Counted from the first letter of the stretch, positions 9,445-19,149 are shown. The stretch: 40,476 nt of DNA from an uncultured Rickettsiales bacterium (GCA_913046825.1 CAJWTF010000017.1:1-40476); one strand, 5' to 3'. Translations and numbers: made by a program. The notes: generated by a model from the sequence alone, not told the origin.

Positions 9445-10518
9445 ATGCCCGTCGAAATGATCGGTTGGATCGCGCCCCGCATCTCCTCGGAGATCATTCC
9501 CGTAAAGGGTCCTCCCTTCGACGCGGGTGTCATCGCGGAGACGGCGCGCATTCACGAGGATGCCGATTTCGACAGTGTATTGGTCGGCTATTTCTCGGAC
9601 GCGCCGGACGGCTTCATGGTCGGCGCACACGCCGCCAGCGTCACCAAACGGCTGTCTTTCCTGTTGGCCCATCGGCCGGGCTTCATCGCGCCCACTGTCG
9701 CGGCGCGCAAGCTCGCCACATTGGATCAATTGAGCGGCGGCCGCCTCGCCGTGCACATCATTTCCGGCGGGCGGGATGACGATCAGGCGAAGGACGGCGA
9801 TTATGTGGATCACGGCGGGCGCTACCGACGCAGCGCAGAATATGTCGACATTCTGCGTAAGGTTTGGACGTCCCCGAAGCCGATTGACCATGAGGGTGAG
9901 TTCTACAGGTTCGACGGTGCTTATTCGGAAATCAAATGCCACCACAAACCGCACATCCCGGTCTATGGCGGGGGCGGATCGGGTGCCGCGATCGAACTCC
10001 TCTCACCGGGACTCGATGTCTTCATGCTGTGGGGCGAGCCGTTGGCCAGCACCGCCGATTTCATGGCGCGCGTCCGCGCAGCGGCCGGCACACAGCTGAT
10101 TACGTTCAGCCTCTCGACGCGTCCGATCTTGGCGGATACCGAAGACAAAGCTTGGGACCGGGCACGGGACATCCTCGCGAAAGTCACCACTCGCACCGGC
10201 GGCACGGACAATCCAAACAACCGTGTCGCGGAAAATGTCGGATCGCAACGGTTGCTCGCCGCCGCGGCGGCAGGTGATGTCCACGACACTTGTTTGTGGA
10301 CTGAGCTGGCGGCGGCAACAGGTGCGCGCGGAAATTCGACAGCCCTGGTTGGCACGCCTGATACGGTCGCAAAAGCCATGGTAGAATATTACAAACTCGG
10401 CGCCACAAGCCTGCTTATTCGGGGTTACGATCCACGACCCGACGCCGTCCAGTACGGCAAGGAATTGATTCCAAAAGTGCGGGAGTTGGTCGCCGCCTAC
10501 GACGCAGGCACGGTATAG
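9445..10518 (+). CDS. LLM-class flavin-dependent monooxygenase, SsuD-like
   Basis: A 357-residue luciferase-like TIM barrel resembling alkanesulfonate monooxygenase (SsuD), which uses FMNH2 from a partner reductase to cleave C-S or related bonds. Family landmarks are RPGFIAPTVAARKLATLDQL, GRLAVHIISGG, and the C-terminal NSTALVGTPDTVAKAMVEYY. AAAGAGGA precedes the start. No SsuE-type reductase or ssuABC transporter is next to it, so sulfonate use is not supported by context. Its 3' end overlaps the convergent MmgE/PrpD gene by 22 bases. Confidence 0.88.
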   Translation: MPVEMIGWIAPRISSEIIPVKGPPFDAGVIAETARIHEDADFDSVLVGYFSDAPDGFMVGAHAASVTKRLSFLLAHRPGFIAPTVAARKLATLDQLSGGRLAVHIISGGRDDDQAKDGDYVDHGGRYRRSAEYVDILRKVWTSPKPIDHEGEFYRFDGAYSEIKCHHKPHIPVYGGGGSGAAIELLSPGLDVFMLWGEPLASTADFMARVRAAAGTQLITFSLSTRPILADTEDKAWDRARDILAKVTTRTGGTDNPNNRVAENVGSQRLLAAAAAGDVHDTCLWTELAAATGARGNSTALVGTPDTVAKAMVEYYKLGATSLLIRGYDPRPDAVQYGKELIPKVRELVAAYDAGTV

Positions 10519-11837
10519 GCCATCATCTGGCTGACGTCATCCGCATTTTCCAGAGACCATACCGCTTCGATCAATTTCTCGGCCTCTCCACAATCCGGCG
10601 CATATGTCGCGACCAATGTGCGGAACTTCTCCTCAATCTCTTGATCGGTCAGCGGGCGATTGTCGGTGCCGCGCGCATCCTTGACCTGGATCTCTTCCGT
10701 TCGCCCGTCCGCGTAGACAACATCGAGCCGGACATCGGGCACCGGTGTGTCGGGAACGACCGCTAGTTCGACCTTCTGCCGGAATGCCGACACGCGGGGA
10801 TCATGGACCGCTTCATCGGTGAACTGCGCCAATCCCGCCGCACCGAAAATTAGACTTACGGCCACCGCATGTTGCGCGCTAACCTGCGATTCGCGGCCCG
10901 TCATCACATTCGCCCGGTCGGCACGCTGTTCCAACAACGAATGTCCGCTCAAGGTAATCGATGCAATCTCCTCGACCGGAACCGTGAGCCGCTGTTGAAG
11001 TTCCAAGCAACCATCAATTACCGCGTTGATGACAATGCCGCAGGGGTAGGGTTTGTGGATGTTCTTCAAGGTCTCCCAACGCGTGCCCAAATCATCGATC
11101 ACATCGCCGTATTGCGGATCCTCCCCGGTCACATGCAGGAATCCGCGCACCCCTTCGAGCGGCCGTGGTGGTCCATCGTAGTCCTTCTCCGCGAGCAATC
11201 CGGCCAACAGCCCACCACGTGCGGAACCACCAACACCGACGCTTTTCGCCATAAAGCCCAATGTTTCGACCAAACCCGATGCTTGCGCCGATGCACTGCC
11301 CATCGCCCAGGTCAGCTGCTGCGCATTAAGGCCAAGGACCTTCCCCACCGCCAACGCCGCACCAAACACACCGCAGGTGGCAGTAATGTGCCAACCGCGC
11401 GCGTAATGATCCGGCGAGACTGTATTACCGATGCGGCAGGTGAACTCCATCCCAAGCGCCAGCGCATGAATGAACTCCCTTCCGTTTATCGGACGATATT
11501 CTGCCAACGCAAGTAATGCCGGAGCGACCGGCGCCGTCGGGTGAATGACAGTTCGCAAATGTGTGTCGTCGAAATCATGGACGTTGCCCGCCGCCGCATT
11601 GATAAACGCCGCCGTCAGGGCATCCGCTCGTTCAGCTCGACCGATCAGGGTCGCCTCCCCGCTACCGGCAAATTCCCGCAGCGTCGCCAGCGCACGCTCG
11701 ACGGCGCTATCATGCGTGCCTTCCAAGGCGGTTCCGAAAAAATTCAACAGTGAACGTTTGGTCGCATGGCGAACATCGTCCGGCAGATCTTCCCAGCGCG
11801 AACCCGCGACAAACTCAGAAACGGTTTGCGATACCAT
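10497..11837 (-). CDS. MmgE/PrpD family protein
   Basis: A 446-residue member of the MmgE/PrpD family, whose known members include 2-methylcitrate dehydratase and related hydro-lyases or isomerases. The all-helical N-terminal half (with NVHDFDDTHLRTVIHPTAP near residues 75-95) and the GLLAGLLAEKDYDGPP segment are typical. The start at 11837 (MVSQTVSEFVAG) is chosen because the longer frame would run back into the upstream gene. It lies five bases after the LLM gene at 11843-12919, so the two form a minus-strand operon. No prpB/prpC neighbours are present, so a classical methylcitrate role is not supported. Confidence 0.88.
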   Translation of the reverse strand: MVSQTVSEFVAGSRWEDLPDDVRHATKRSLLNFFGTALEGTHDSAVERALATLREFAGSGEATLIGRAERADALTAAFINAAAGNVHDFDDTHLRTVIHPTAPVAPALLALAEYRPINGREFIHALALGMEFTCRIGNTVSPDHYARGWHITATCGVFGAALAVGKVLGLNAQQLTWAMGSASAQASGLVETLGFMAKSVGVGGSARGGLLAGLLAEKDYDGPPRPLEGVRGFLHVTGEDPQYGDVIDDLGTRWETLKNIHKPYPCGIVINAVIDGCLELQQRLTVPVEEIASITLSGHSLLEQRADRANVMTGRESQVSAQHAVAVSLIFGAAGLAQFTDEAVHDPRVSAFRQKVELAVVPDTPVPDVRLDVVYADGRTEEIQVKDARGTDNRPLTDQEIEEKFRTLVATYAPDCGEAEKLIEAVWSLENADDVSQMMAYTVPAS

Positions 11838-11842
11838 CTTCT

Positions 11843-12919
11843 TTACCCCAGATCGGCCATGCGCGGGCCGACCTCCTGCGCCAAAAGCGTTAAACTCTCG
11901 TGATCCCAACTCGGGTCGTCCGAATCGGCGGTGACGCTGAGCAAGGTGCCGAAGCCGCCAACTTCTTCATACAGGTTGCGGATTTTATCGGCACATTCCT
12001 GCGGGTCACCGACAATCCAAAGATTCTCCATCAAGTAATCGACGTCGATATCCTCATCCTTAAGGTTCGGGTCGTGTTTCATGATTTCCATTTGGATGGT
12101 GCCTTGGCGGCTCGGCAATTGATGAACTTCGTAATTGCGACCAAGAACCGTACGGGCTCGCTCGCGCGCAATCTCCGGCGTCGGACCCACGAAAATATCG
12201 CGCGCAATGCGCCACTCGCTGCGGCTCGGCGTGTTTCCAACGCCGTTAGCTCCTTCCATCACCGTCTCCCAGTGATTCGGCAGAAACGCGCGGGAAAGCA
12301 GAGAGCTCGACATCGGCGACCAACCGCGTTCCCCGGCGATCCGGAGCGACTTCGAATTCGGTGTGCTGGCCGCCAGCGCGATCGGCGGATGCGGTAGCTG
12401 CATCGGCTTCATGTGAAGGCCGCGTTCCGTGACAGGATCCAATTTTGGCGCTTCAATCTTAAAGAATTCGCCTTGGTGGCTGTAAGTACCGTCTTCAGCT
12501 GCCCACAGGCCGAGAATGACATCGATAGCTTCCTCAGCCCGCGCCCGGCCCTCGCTCGGGTCGAGCCCCATCAGAGCCATGTCCGTTGGAATGCCGCCAA
12601 GCCCGATGCCCCATTGAAAGCGCCCCCGCGACAGGTGATCGAGCATGGCGAGACGGTGCGCCAGATAGACAGGCTCGTGCATCCCCAACAAGGTTACACC
12701 GGTACCGAAGCGAATGTTCTCTGTCAGCGACAAGGCCTTCGCTATCAACAGATCCGGTGCGGGCGCGTTTTCCCATTTTTCGGTGAAGTGCTCGCCGAGC
12801 CAGGCTTCATCAAAACCGACTTTATCGGCCAGGACGAGTTGATCGATGTCCCGATCGTAACAATCCGCAACTTCCCGGTAAGAGGGATGCAACGGCATCA
12901 TAAAAAGGCCGAGCTTCAT
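11843..12919 (-). CDS. LLM-class flavin-dependent oxidoreductase (limonene-monooxygenase-like)
   Basis: A 358-residue luciferase-like monooxygenase. It begins with the barrel strand MKLGLFMMPLHP, followed by DEAWLGEHFTEKWENAPAPD, the RFGTGVTLLGMHEPVYLAHR flavin-site region and GRFQWGIGLGG. This subgroup includes limonene and long-chain hydrocarbon monooxygenases, but the substrate is not predictable here. GAAGGAAT lies upstream of the ATG. It is the first gene of a two-gene operon with MmgE/PrpD and is divergent from a broken glyoxalase gene, 132 bases away. Confidence 0.88.
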   Translation of the reverse strand: MKLGLFMMPLHPSYREVADCYDRDIDQLVLADKVGFDEAWLGEHFTEKWENAPAPDLLIAKALSLTENIRFGTGVTLLGMHEPVYLAHRLAMLDHLSRGRFQWGIGLGGIPTDMALMGLDPSEGRARAEEAIDVILGLWAAEDGTYSHQGEFFKIEAPKLDPVTERGLHMKPMQLPHPPIALAASTPNSKSLRIAGERGWSPMSSSLLSRAFLPNHWETVMEGANGVGNTPSRSEWRIARDIFVGPTPEIARERARTVLGRNYEVHQLPSRQGTIQMEIMKHDPNLKDEDIDVDYLMENLWIVGDPQECADKIRNLYEEVGGFGTLLSVTADSDDPSWDHESLTLLAQEVGPRMADLG

Positions 12920-13051
12920 AAATGGGATTCCTTCGATTTCTCTTGTGATTGGAATTTAGGTGCCCACGGGTTTGTATCCAGCGGACACACTCTTATTCTC
13001 GACGCGCGGAGATAATTTGGCGCATATTCTGAGAACGAGGAGAACGTCGAC

Positions 13052-13459
13052 ATGACATTGAAAAAACGAGGACTGGTTCCCGAATTTTACGTCTCAGATA
13101 TCGGGGTGAGCCGCGCATTCTACACTGATGTCCTTGGCTTTGATGTAGCCTTCGAACGGCCGGAAGACGGGTTTGTCTATCTGTCTCGAGAGGGAGCTGA
13201 ATTGATGTTGGATGCTATCGAGATAGGATGGACTTGGCTCACCGCGGCCTTGGAAGCCCCGTTCGGGCGCGGCGTTAATTTGCAAATTTGGACCGAAGAT
13301 GTGGGCTCGCTCTATCGCTGCGTTTAAGCAGCGAACGCGACCGTGTTGCTCCCCTTGGAAGAAAAATAGTACGACATTCGAGAGATGCACGGCGGGAACA
13401 AACAATTCGTCGTCCAAGACCCAGATGGCTAACTGCTCCGGTTCGCGCAGGATTTGGGG
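13052..13459 (+). pseudogene. Glyoxalase/bleomycin-resistance (VOC) family gene with three in-frame stops
   Basis: The frame starts at an ATG with a GAGGAG site and reads as a vicinal-oxygen-chelate protein: GLVPEFYVSDIGVSRAFYTD then LGFDVAFERPEDGFVYL. After RCV it hits TAA at 13325. The same frame continues as a good VOC C-terminal half (ANATVLLPLEEK, TAG at 13367, YDIREMHGGNKQFVVQDPDG, TAA at 13430, LLRFAQDLG). No frameshift is needed to follow the family. By family comparison the stops probably replace a Gln/Glu-like position, Trp and Tyr. The gene is therefore dead or yields only a 91-residue half. The exact 3' end is uncertain. Confidence 0.85.
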
Positions 13460-13542
13460 ATGAGATTAACCGCTCCCTCCCCCATGCCAAAGACGGCGTC
13501 GCGCGCTACTCTTAGTGCAAACCAAATTGAATGGAGAGCATC

Positions 13543-14154
13543 ATGACACTAGAACTCATCGGCTTCCCCCGGTCCAACTTCGTGCGCAGCGTCCGCATGG
13601 TCGCCGAGGAAAAGGGCGTGCCCTACGAACTCCTCGCCGAGTTTCCGCATTCAGACACGGTAAAGGGTCTCAATCCGACCGGCAAAATTCCGGCGATGCG
13701 TCATGACGGGTTGGAGCTCTGCGAATCACTTGCCATCGCGCGCTATATCGACGACGCCTTCGACGGCCCGAAGATGATCCCGGAAGATCTTAAAGCGGCG
13801 GCGCATGTAAACCGCTGGACGGCTTTCGCCGCCACCGAAGTGGACCAGATGCTGATGCGCAACTATGTGGTCGAATATGCCTTTCATAAGGACGACGATG
13901 GCAATGTCGTGCGCACAAAGATCGACAAGACCATCAAGCGCTTCCCCAAAATGTTCAAGATGTTGGAAGACGCAGCCTCCGCCGGATGCTTCGGCACCGC
14001 ATCGTTCAGTATGGCTGATTGCTTCGTGATGCCGATTTTAAATGCCACCAACATGTGGGAAGAGGGTAAGGAAGCCATCGCGAATTCGCCGAAGCTCAAC
14101 GCGTACTTCACGAAGAATCAGGACCGCGAGAGCTTTAAAGCTACGGCGCCCTAA
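13543..14154 (+). CDS. Glutathione S-transferase family protein
   Basis: A 203-residue cytosolic GST-type protein. The thioredoxin-like N-terminal domain (MTLELIGFPRSNFVRSVRMV) contains the NPTGKIPAM cis-Pro loop and ESLAIARYID glutathione-binding stretch. A helical C-terminal domain with SMADCFVMPIL follows. The start at 13543 is preferred over an ATG 12 bases upstream because GGAGAG lies at the right distance. It is followed after five bases by an enoyl-CoA hydratase gene, implying co-transcription. Likely role: glutathione conjugation or isomerisation within a catabolic route; substrate unknown. Confidence 0.88.
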   Translation: MTLELIGFPRSNFVRSVRMVAEEKGVPYELLAEFPHSDTVKGLNPTGKIPAMRHDGLELCESLAIARYIDDAFDGPKMIPEDLKAAAHVNRWTAFAATEVDQMLMRNYVVEYAFHKDDDGNVVRTKIDKTIKRFPKMFKMLEDAASAGCFGTASFSMADCFVMPILNATNMWEEGKEAIANSPKLNAYFTKNQDRESFKATAP

Positions 14155-14159
14155 TCGTC

Positions 14160-14981
14160 ATGGCGACGGGCAGCATCGATACCGGCACCGATCAACTCCT
14201 GTGTGAAGTCAGTGACCAGGTTGCCGTCATCACGCTCAATCGTCCCGAATCGCGCAACGCGCTCGGCAATATCATCACACCCGCCTTGCGGCGCATGATC
14301 CGCGAACGTGGCGAAGACCCGGATGTGGGTGCGTTGCTGATCACCGGAGCAGGCACCGCCTTTTGCGCCGGTGGTGACGTCAAGGGCATGGCGAATTCCA
14401 GCCCGGCTGTCGAGATGACGCTGGACCAAAAAGTGGCACGCCTGAAGGAACGCCAACGCACATTGACCGGTGCGTTGGTGGCCGTACGCAAACCGACCGT
14501 CGCAGCCTTGCCAGGCCCAGCGGCAGGTGCGGGCCTTGCCATAGCACTCGCCTGCGATATTCGCATTGCCGCCACCTCCGCCTTCATCAGCACTGGGTAT
14601 GCGCGGGTCGGGTTGTCCGGCGATTACGGCATCGCATGGTTGCTGACACGATTGGTCGGCACGGCCAAGGCCCGAGAGCTGCTCTTCACCGCCAACCGGG
14701 TCGATTCCGCGACGTGCGAAAGGTTGGGTCTGGTCAATCGCGTGGTACCGGACAAGACGTTCCGCCCCGATGCATTCGCGTTCGCCAAATCCCTGGCGGA
14801 CGGGCCCGCCGTGGCGTTGCGGCACATGAAGGACAATCTCGACGACGCGCTGACGCAACCATTCCTCACCGCCTTGGATGGGGAGGCCGAACGTCTCGTG
14901 CAAAGTGCCCAGACTGACGATCACAAAGAAGCCGTGCGTGCCTTCGTCGAGAAGCGAAAGCCGAATTTTACCGGCCGGTAG
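14160..14981 (+). CDS. Enoyl-CoA hydratase/isomerase family protein
   Basis: A 273-residue crotonase-fold protein acting on acyl-CoA thioesters. Oxyanion-hole segments are FCAGGDVKGM (68-77) and PGPAAGAGLAIALACDIR. The usual first catalytic Glu of enoyl-CoA hydratases appears replaced in the GYARVGLSGDYG segment, while the second (RELLF) is kept. It is thus more likely an isomerase or another crotonase activity than a classical hydratase. It has no clear ribosome site and lies five bases after the GST stop, suggesting translational coupling. It converges with the second GST gene. Confidence 0.88.
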   Translation: MATGSIDTGTDQLLCEVSDQVAVITLNRPESRNALGNIITPALRRMIRERGEDPDVGALLITGAGTAFCAGGDVKGMANSSPAVEMTLDQKVARLKERQRTLTGALVAVRKPTVAALPGPAAGAGLAIALACDIRIAATSAFISTGYARVGLSGDYGIAWLLTRLVGTAKARELLFTANRVDSATCERLGLVNRVVPDKTFRPDAFAFAKSLADGPAVALRHMKDNLDDALTQPFLTALDGEAERLVQSAQTDDHKEAVRAFVEKRKPNFTGR

Positions 14982-14987
14982 TCGATT

Positions 14988-15614
14988 TTACGCCAACGGC
15001 TCAATCGCTTGCGCTTCCGGCCTTGTCCCGGCGAAGGAAGGTCGTGCCTCAAGTTTCTCTGAGTATCGCACTAAATCCGGATACCGGTCCCACCACTCGA
15101 ATTTCGGTAGGCGCAAATCCAAATATGCCAAGGCGCATCCAGCCGAAATATCGGCAAGCGTCAGTCCATCGCCGATATACCAATCCCGCTGAGCCAAACT
15201 ATCGGAAAGGCCCGCGACACCCGCAGCGACTTTCGCATTCTGCCGGGTAATCCAATTGACGCTCCGCGCCTCCGCCTTGCGTTGGCCTTCAAGTTCCAAC
15301 AACACCACAGCATCGCAGATACCCATTGCCAAAGCATCTATTTGCCGCGCCAATATAGCGTCTTCCGGCGCAGGCGGCATTAGGCTCGATCCACTCAAAG
15401 TTTCAAGATAATCAACGATCACGTGGCTCTCATAGATCGCGCTACCGTCCTCCAACAACAGGACCGGAACTTTGCCGAGTGGATTATGCGCAGGGGCGAG
15501 CGCATCGGCGTTCCAAGGATTACTCACTACTTCCTCGTGCGGAATATCCTTCTCGCGAAGTGCGATCCGGACCTTGCGCGCAAAGGGGCTCGGTTTGGCG
15601 ATAATAAGCTGCAC
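14988..15614 (-). CDS. Glutathione S-transferase family protein (YibF-like)
   Basis: A 208-residue GST. The N-terminal thioredoxin domain starts MQLIIAKPSPFARKVRIALR and has NPLGKVPVLLLEDG and the YESHVIVDYLE glutathione motif. The C-terminal helical domain contains IGDGLTLADISAGCALAYLD. The layout resembles the small YibF/YfcF-type bacterial GSTs. The start codon is GTG at 15614 with an AGGAAG site upstream. It is only about 33% identical at best by eye to the GST at 13543, so it is not a recent duplicate. Substrate unknown. Confidence 0.87.
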   Translation of the reverse strand: MQLIIAKPSPFARKVRIALREKDIPHEEVVSNPWNADALAPAHNPLGKVPVLLLEDGSAIYESHVIVDYLETLSGSSLMPPAPEDAILARQIDALAMGICDAVVLLELEGQRKAEARSVNWITRQNAKVAAGVAGLSDSLAQRDWYIGDGLTLADISAGCALAYLDLRLPKFEWWDRYPDLVRYSEKLEARPSFAGTRPEAQAIEPLA

Positions 15615-15690
15615 GGGCTTGCTTCCTGTCGTCTATTCCCAATCACGCTACGTTACTTAAGAGATCGCCAACAGCAAGAGAAAGCAGGCC

Positions 15691-16587
15691 ATGGCCGACA
15701 GTCTCGCGAAACAATACAAGGCGCTCCTGGAAGCGCCCGAAATTCTAATCATGCCCGGTGTCTTCGACGGGTTCAGTGCCGCAATCGTCGAGAAGATGGG
15801 CTTCAAGGCTGGATTTATCTCCGGCGCCGGGATCAGCGAAAGCGCGCTTGGCCTCTCCGATGTCGGCGTTATGGGACTGGAAGACAATCTCGCGCGGGCC
15901 CGCGCCTTGGCGGATGTCTCGACCATTCCAATGCAGGCGGACGCGGATACGGGATACGGCAACGCGGTCAACGTGTATCACACGGTCCGCGCCTTCGAGA
16001 AAGCGGGCCTTTCCGGTGTGATGATCGAGGATCAAGTATGGCCGAAGCGATGCGGCCACATGAAAGGCAAGGACGTCATTCCGTTCGACGAAGCGGTCGC
16101 CAAAATTAAGGCAGCGGCAGATGCCAGGGTCGATTCCGATTTCGTCATCATGTCGCGCACCGATACATTCGCCGTGCATGGGTTGGACGATGTCGTCGAG
16201 CGGCTGAACACTTTCGCGGAGGCGGGCGCTGATTTGATTTTTGCCGATGCGTTGCTGTCGGAAGACGCGATCATCAAGGTGGTCGAGAACACGTCGAAGC
16301 CGCTTTGCGTCAATATGGGGTTTGGTATCAGAGCACGATCGACAACGCCCTTGATACCAGCCAAGCGCCTACAGGAGATCGGCGTCGCGGCGGTAATCTA
16401 TCCTCGTCTGCTGACGGCAGGCGCCATTGTCGGAATGACCCGAGCGCTGGAAGGATTGCAGGAAGCAATAGCTTCTGATGACGTCATTGAGAAACCAGAA
16501 CTGGTCGCGTCTTTCGAGGAGATTCTCGATCTCACGAAATTCAATTTCCTGACCGATTTGGAGAAACGTTACGCTACGGGAGAGTAA
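15691..16587 (+). CDS. Isocitrate lyase/PEP mutase superfamily enzyme (methylisocitrate-lyase-like)
   Basis: A 298-residue TIM-barrel enzyme of the ICL/PEPM superfamily, which cleaves or forms C-C or C-P bonds next to a carboxylate. The Mg-binding DADTGYGN (about residues 87-94) and the mobile-loop motif KRCGH (about 115-119) are present. The Cys in this loop favours a lyase (methylisocitrate or dimethylmalate type) over PEP mutase or phosphonopyruvate hydrolase. The weak GAAAG site upstream is the only ribosome signal. It stands alone between divergent and convergent neighbours, so its pathway is open. Confidence 0.87.
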   Translation: MADSLAKQYKALLEAPEILIMPGVFDGFSAAIVEKMGFKAGFISGAGISESALGLSDVGVMGLEDNLARARALADVSTIPMQADADTGYGNAVNVYHTVRAFEKAGLSGVMIEDQVWPKRCGHMKGKDVIPFDEAVAKIKAAADARVDSDFVIMSRTDTFAVHGLDDVVERLNTFAEAGADLIFADALLSEDAIIKVVENTSKPLCVNMGFGIRARSTTPLIPAKRLQEIGVAAVIYPRLLTAGAIVGMTRALEGLQEAIASDDVIEKPELVASFEEILDLTKFNFLTDLEKRYATGE

Positions 16588-16594
16588 GCAGCAC

Positions 16595-17182
16595 CTATTC
16601 CCGCGCCGGATCAGGAAAATCTATTATCTGGGCATCCTCGGTCACCGTATCGAGGATGGCACAACTCAAGAGACGACCGTTATCGGGATCGCGCGCATCG
16701 CCGGCGGAGCCGGGATTGACCACCAATAAGTCTCCCGCGCGATGCACCACTTGTTGATGGGTATGGCCGAACAGCACGAAATGGGCATCAGCCTCGCCGA
16801 AGCGTTCCAGTTCAGGGCTGTGTCGGTAGACATAAGTGCCACGCGGTTCCCACGGTGTTGAGTGCACCATCAGCACCGTCTTACCGTCGCATTCAAGTTC
16901 CATGCGATGCGGCCGCTCGGAGAGCCAATGCATGAGGTCAGGATCGATCCCTTCACGCGCCCGGGCGCGGGCACCCATAGGGCCCAGGAACGTTTCCTCG
17001 TGATTACCCTGAATGGTGTGCGCGCCGATCTCGATCAATCGCGAAATCACCTCATTCGAGAACCGGTACTCGTAAATAGTATCGCCAAGGCACAAGATTT
17101 GATCGACCTCGCCCATCAGTTCGAGCGCCCGGTCCAGGCCTTTGATATTGCAATGTAGGTCGGAGACGATGCCGAGTTTCAC
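16595..17182 (-). CDS. Metallophosphoesterase, YfcE/MJ0936 family
   Basis: A 195-residue calcineurin-like phosphodiesterase. All metal-binding motifs are visible: SDLHC (DxH), CLGDTIYE (GD), IQGNHEE (GNHE), MVHSTP, and FGHTHQQ (GHxH), with a C-terminal VVNPGSAGDARD. The GTG at 17182 is chosen because it makes the protein begin with the family pattern MKLGIVSDLH. A TTG at 17209 would add nine residues; neither has a strong ribosome site. Small members hydrolyse phosphodiesters, but the physiological substrate is unknown. Confidence 0.87.
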   Translation of the reverse strand: MKLGIVSDLHCNIKGLDRALELMGEVDQILCLGDTIYEYRFSNEVISRLIEIGAHTIQGNHEETFLGPMGARARAREGIDPDLMHWLSERPHRMELECDGKTVLMVHSTPWEPRGTYVYRHSPELERFGEADAHFVLFGHTHQQVVHRAGDLLVVNPGSAGDARDPDNGRLLSCAILDTVTEDAQIIDFPDPARE

Positions 17183-17344
17183 GGAGGGGCTTTCTGTGGG
17201 GGACGCCAATCTTTCAACCTAAACCGCTTGGTCGGGGTTTCCACGACCGAATTAGTTGCCGACCCTCGTTTGCGCATTTACTCTCTTATCTGTCCGTATT
17301 GCGGAAGTTCGGACCTGTCCCGTCCATAACCGCGCCAGGGAGAG

Positions 17345-19140
17345 ATGACCGACATGCGATTTGTGGCAAGCTTGCTGATTATAATGGCCGCCGCGATTCT
17401 GGCGGCCTTCGAAGCGGTGGCGGATCGCGGCCTCAAGGTACTGTTGCGAGCTAACGAAAAACCCGGAGCCGCCGTCTTGGAAGAAGTTTAGCTCTAAGGG
17501 TCGTCGTATGACCTGGCGGTTGGGATCGACAATTACACCAACGGCTGGCCCCGCCTTTCCAACGCCATCGCGGATGCCCGCGCCGTTACCGATGAGCTGA
17601 AGCGCAAGGGTTTTAACGTCACCCTAAAGATGGATTTAAAGTCGAGCCAATTAGAACAGGCCTTCAAGGCCTTCTTCATCAATAAGGGCGGCGATCCGAA
17701 TGCGCGGCTGTTCGTCTGGTTCGCGGGTCATGGCCGCACGGAGAACGGTGAAGGGTTTCTAATCCCAGCCGATGCACCCCGGCCCGAAGTCGGACGCAAG
17801 TTCAAATTCGCAGCGCTTCCCATGCGGCGGTTCGGCGAGTATGTCCGCCTCACGGAATCAAAACACGATTTCGCGGTGTTCGACTCCTGCTTCTCCGGTA
17901 CCGTGTTTGAAGGTGCCCGCGCCCTGCCGCTCGCCGCCGTGAACCGTGCCACCACATTACCCGTGCGCCAGTTCCTGACATCCGGGGACGCGGGACAGGC
18001 CGTCTCCGATGACGGTACTTTCGGGAAGCTGTGCCTGCGAGCATTGCGCGGCGAGGAACGGGTTGACGCCAATGGCGACGGATTTATCACCGCGAACGAG
18101 ATGGGCCTGTTTCTCGGCGACCGAGTGCCGAATCTTACCCAGTCCAAGCAAACGCCACGTTACAGCAAACTGCACGATGCAGATTGGGACAGCGGCAATT
18201 TCGTCTTTTCGATCTCAAAGACGAGCCTCTCTCCGGAGCGACAGAAAGCACCGGCCCCACAAGCGAGCACTACGCCGGAAATGATGTTCTGGCAATCGAT
18301 TGAAGGAAGCCAAAGTGCGGACGCTTAACGAGCTAATTTGAAACAATACCCGAGCGCCATTTTCGCATCCTTAACCGAACTTAAAGTGAAGGAGCTGGCA
18401 CCGCCGCAAGTCGCTCGCCGGACGCCTGCCGCTACAGCTGCGCCAACGCCGTCTCCACCCAAGAAGCCCTATCCGCCGAACGCACGCCCGTGGCTTGGTG
18501 TTCAAATTCAGCAAGTGACGAATGAATCCGCAAAAAGCATAGGCATGCCTGCGGCACGCGGCACATTCATTGTCAAAGCGTTGGCAGGTAGTCCGGCCGA
18601 TAAGGGAGATATGAAGGCTGGAGATGTAATTTTAAACGTCGGCAAAACGAACATAGTGCAATTCAGCGATGTGCCGAAGGCCATAGCAAGCCATTCGCCG
18701 GGCGAGAAAGTCTTAATTGGTCGTTGGCGCAAGAGCGACAGGGGCATCCGATATCGGGATAGTTACGCTAGGTATGCTCGATCCCAAAAAACATTTCGCA
18801 CCCAACGAACCAATACTGGATGGCCTTGGGTTTGCTATCATTCACAGCGTCAAAGGCGTGGAAATCGTGAAGGTGAAGCCAAACTTACTAGCCGCGCAAA
18901 AAATTTCTAGGAGGGCGATATCATCGTTGAAGTCAATCAACATGCCGTCAATTCGGTTGGGGAATTCAATGATAGAATTGCTGAAGCCACGAAAAAGGAA
19001 GCAAAAAAATACTCATTTTTTTGCCGAGAAACGGTGAACTTCGATTTGCTGCCCTACCGCTGAATTGCCAGAAACCGGCAATCGCAAAACCCCCGACCGC
19101 GGCGACCGTTACGAAAACGCCCAAGGACAATAACGAATAG
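17345..19140 (+). pseudogene. Secreted caspase-like (peptidase C14) protein with EF-hand-like and PDZ domains, heavily disrupted
   Basis: The ruined frame begins with a signal peptide (MRFVASLLIIMAAAILA) and has stops at 17489 (TAG) and 17495 (TAA). It then reads through a caspase-fold domain with the His motif WFAGHGRTENGEG and Cys motif DSCFSG, and an EF-hand-like DANGDGFITANE. After MFWQSIEGSQSADA a further TAA at 18326 interrupts a conserved repeat that continues RANLKQYPSAIFASL. A Pro-rich linker and a PDZ domain (ARPWLGVQIQQ, GDMKAGDVILNVG) follow. Frameshifts near 18730, 18905 and 19020 break a second PDZ-like region. A fragment from 17630 to 18328 is open but lacks the start of the fold. 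Confidence 0.85.
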
Positions 19141-19149
19141 CTGTCGGAC

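Noticed and set aside
9445..10518. Sulfonate-utilisation (ssu) operon
   Set aside because: Only an SsuD-like protein is present; there is no SsuE reductase, and the NMT1-like protein is 3 kb away, leaderless and lacks permease or ATPase genes.
10497..16587. Methylcitrate cycle locus (prpD plus prpB-like lyase)
   Set aside because: The MmgE/PrpD and ICL-family genes are nearly 4 kb apart on opposite strands with unrelated genes between them, and no prpC is present.
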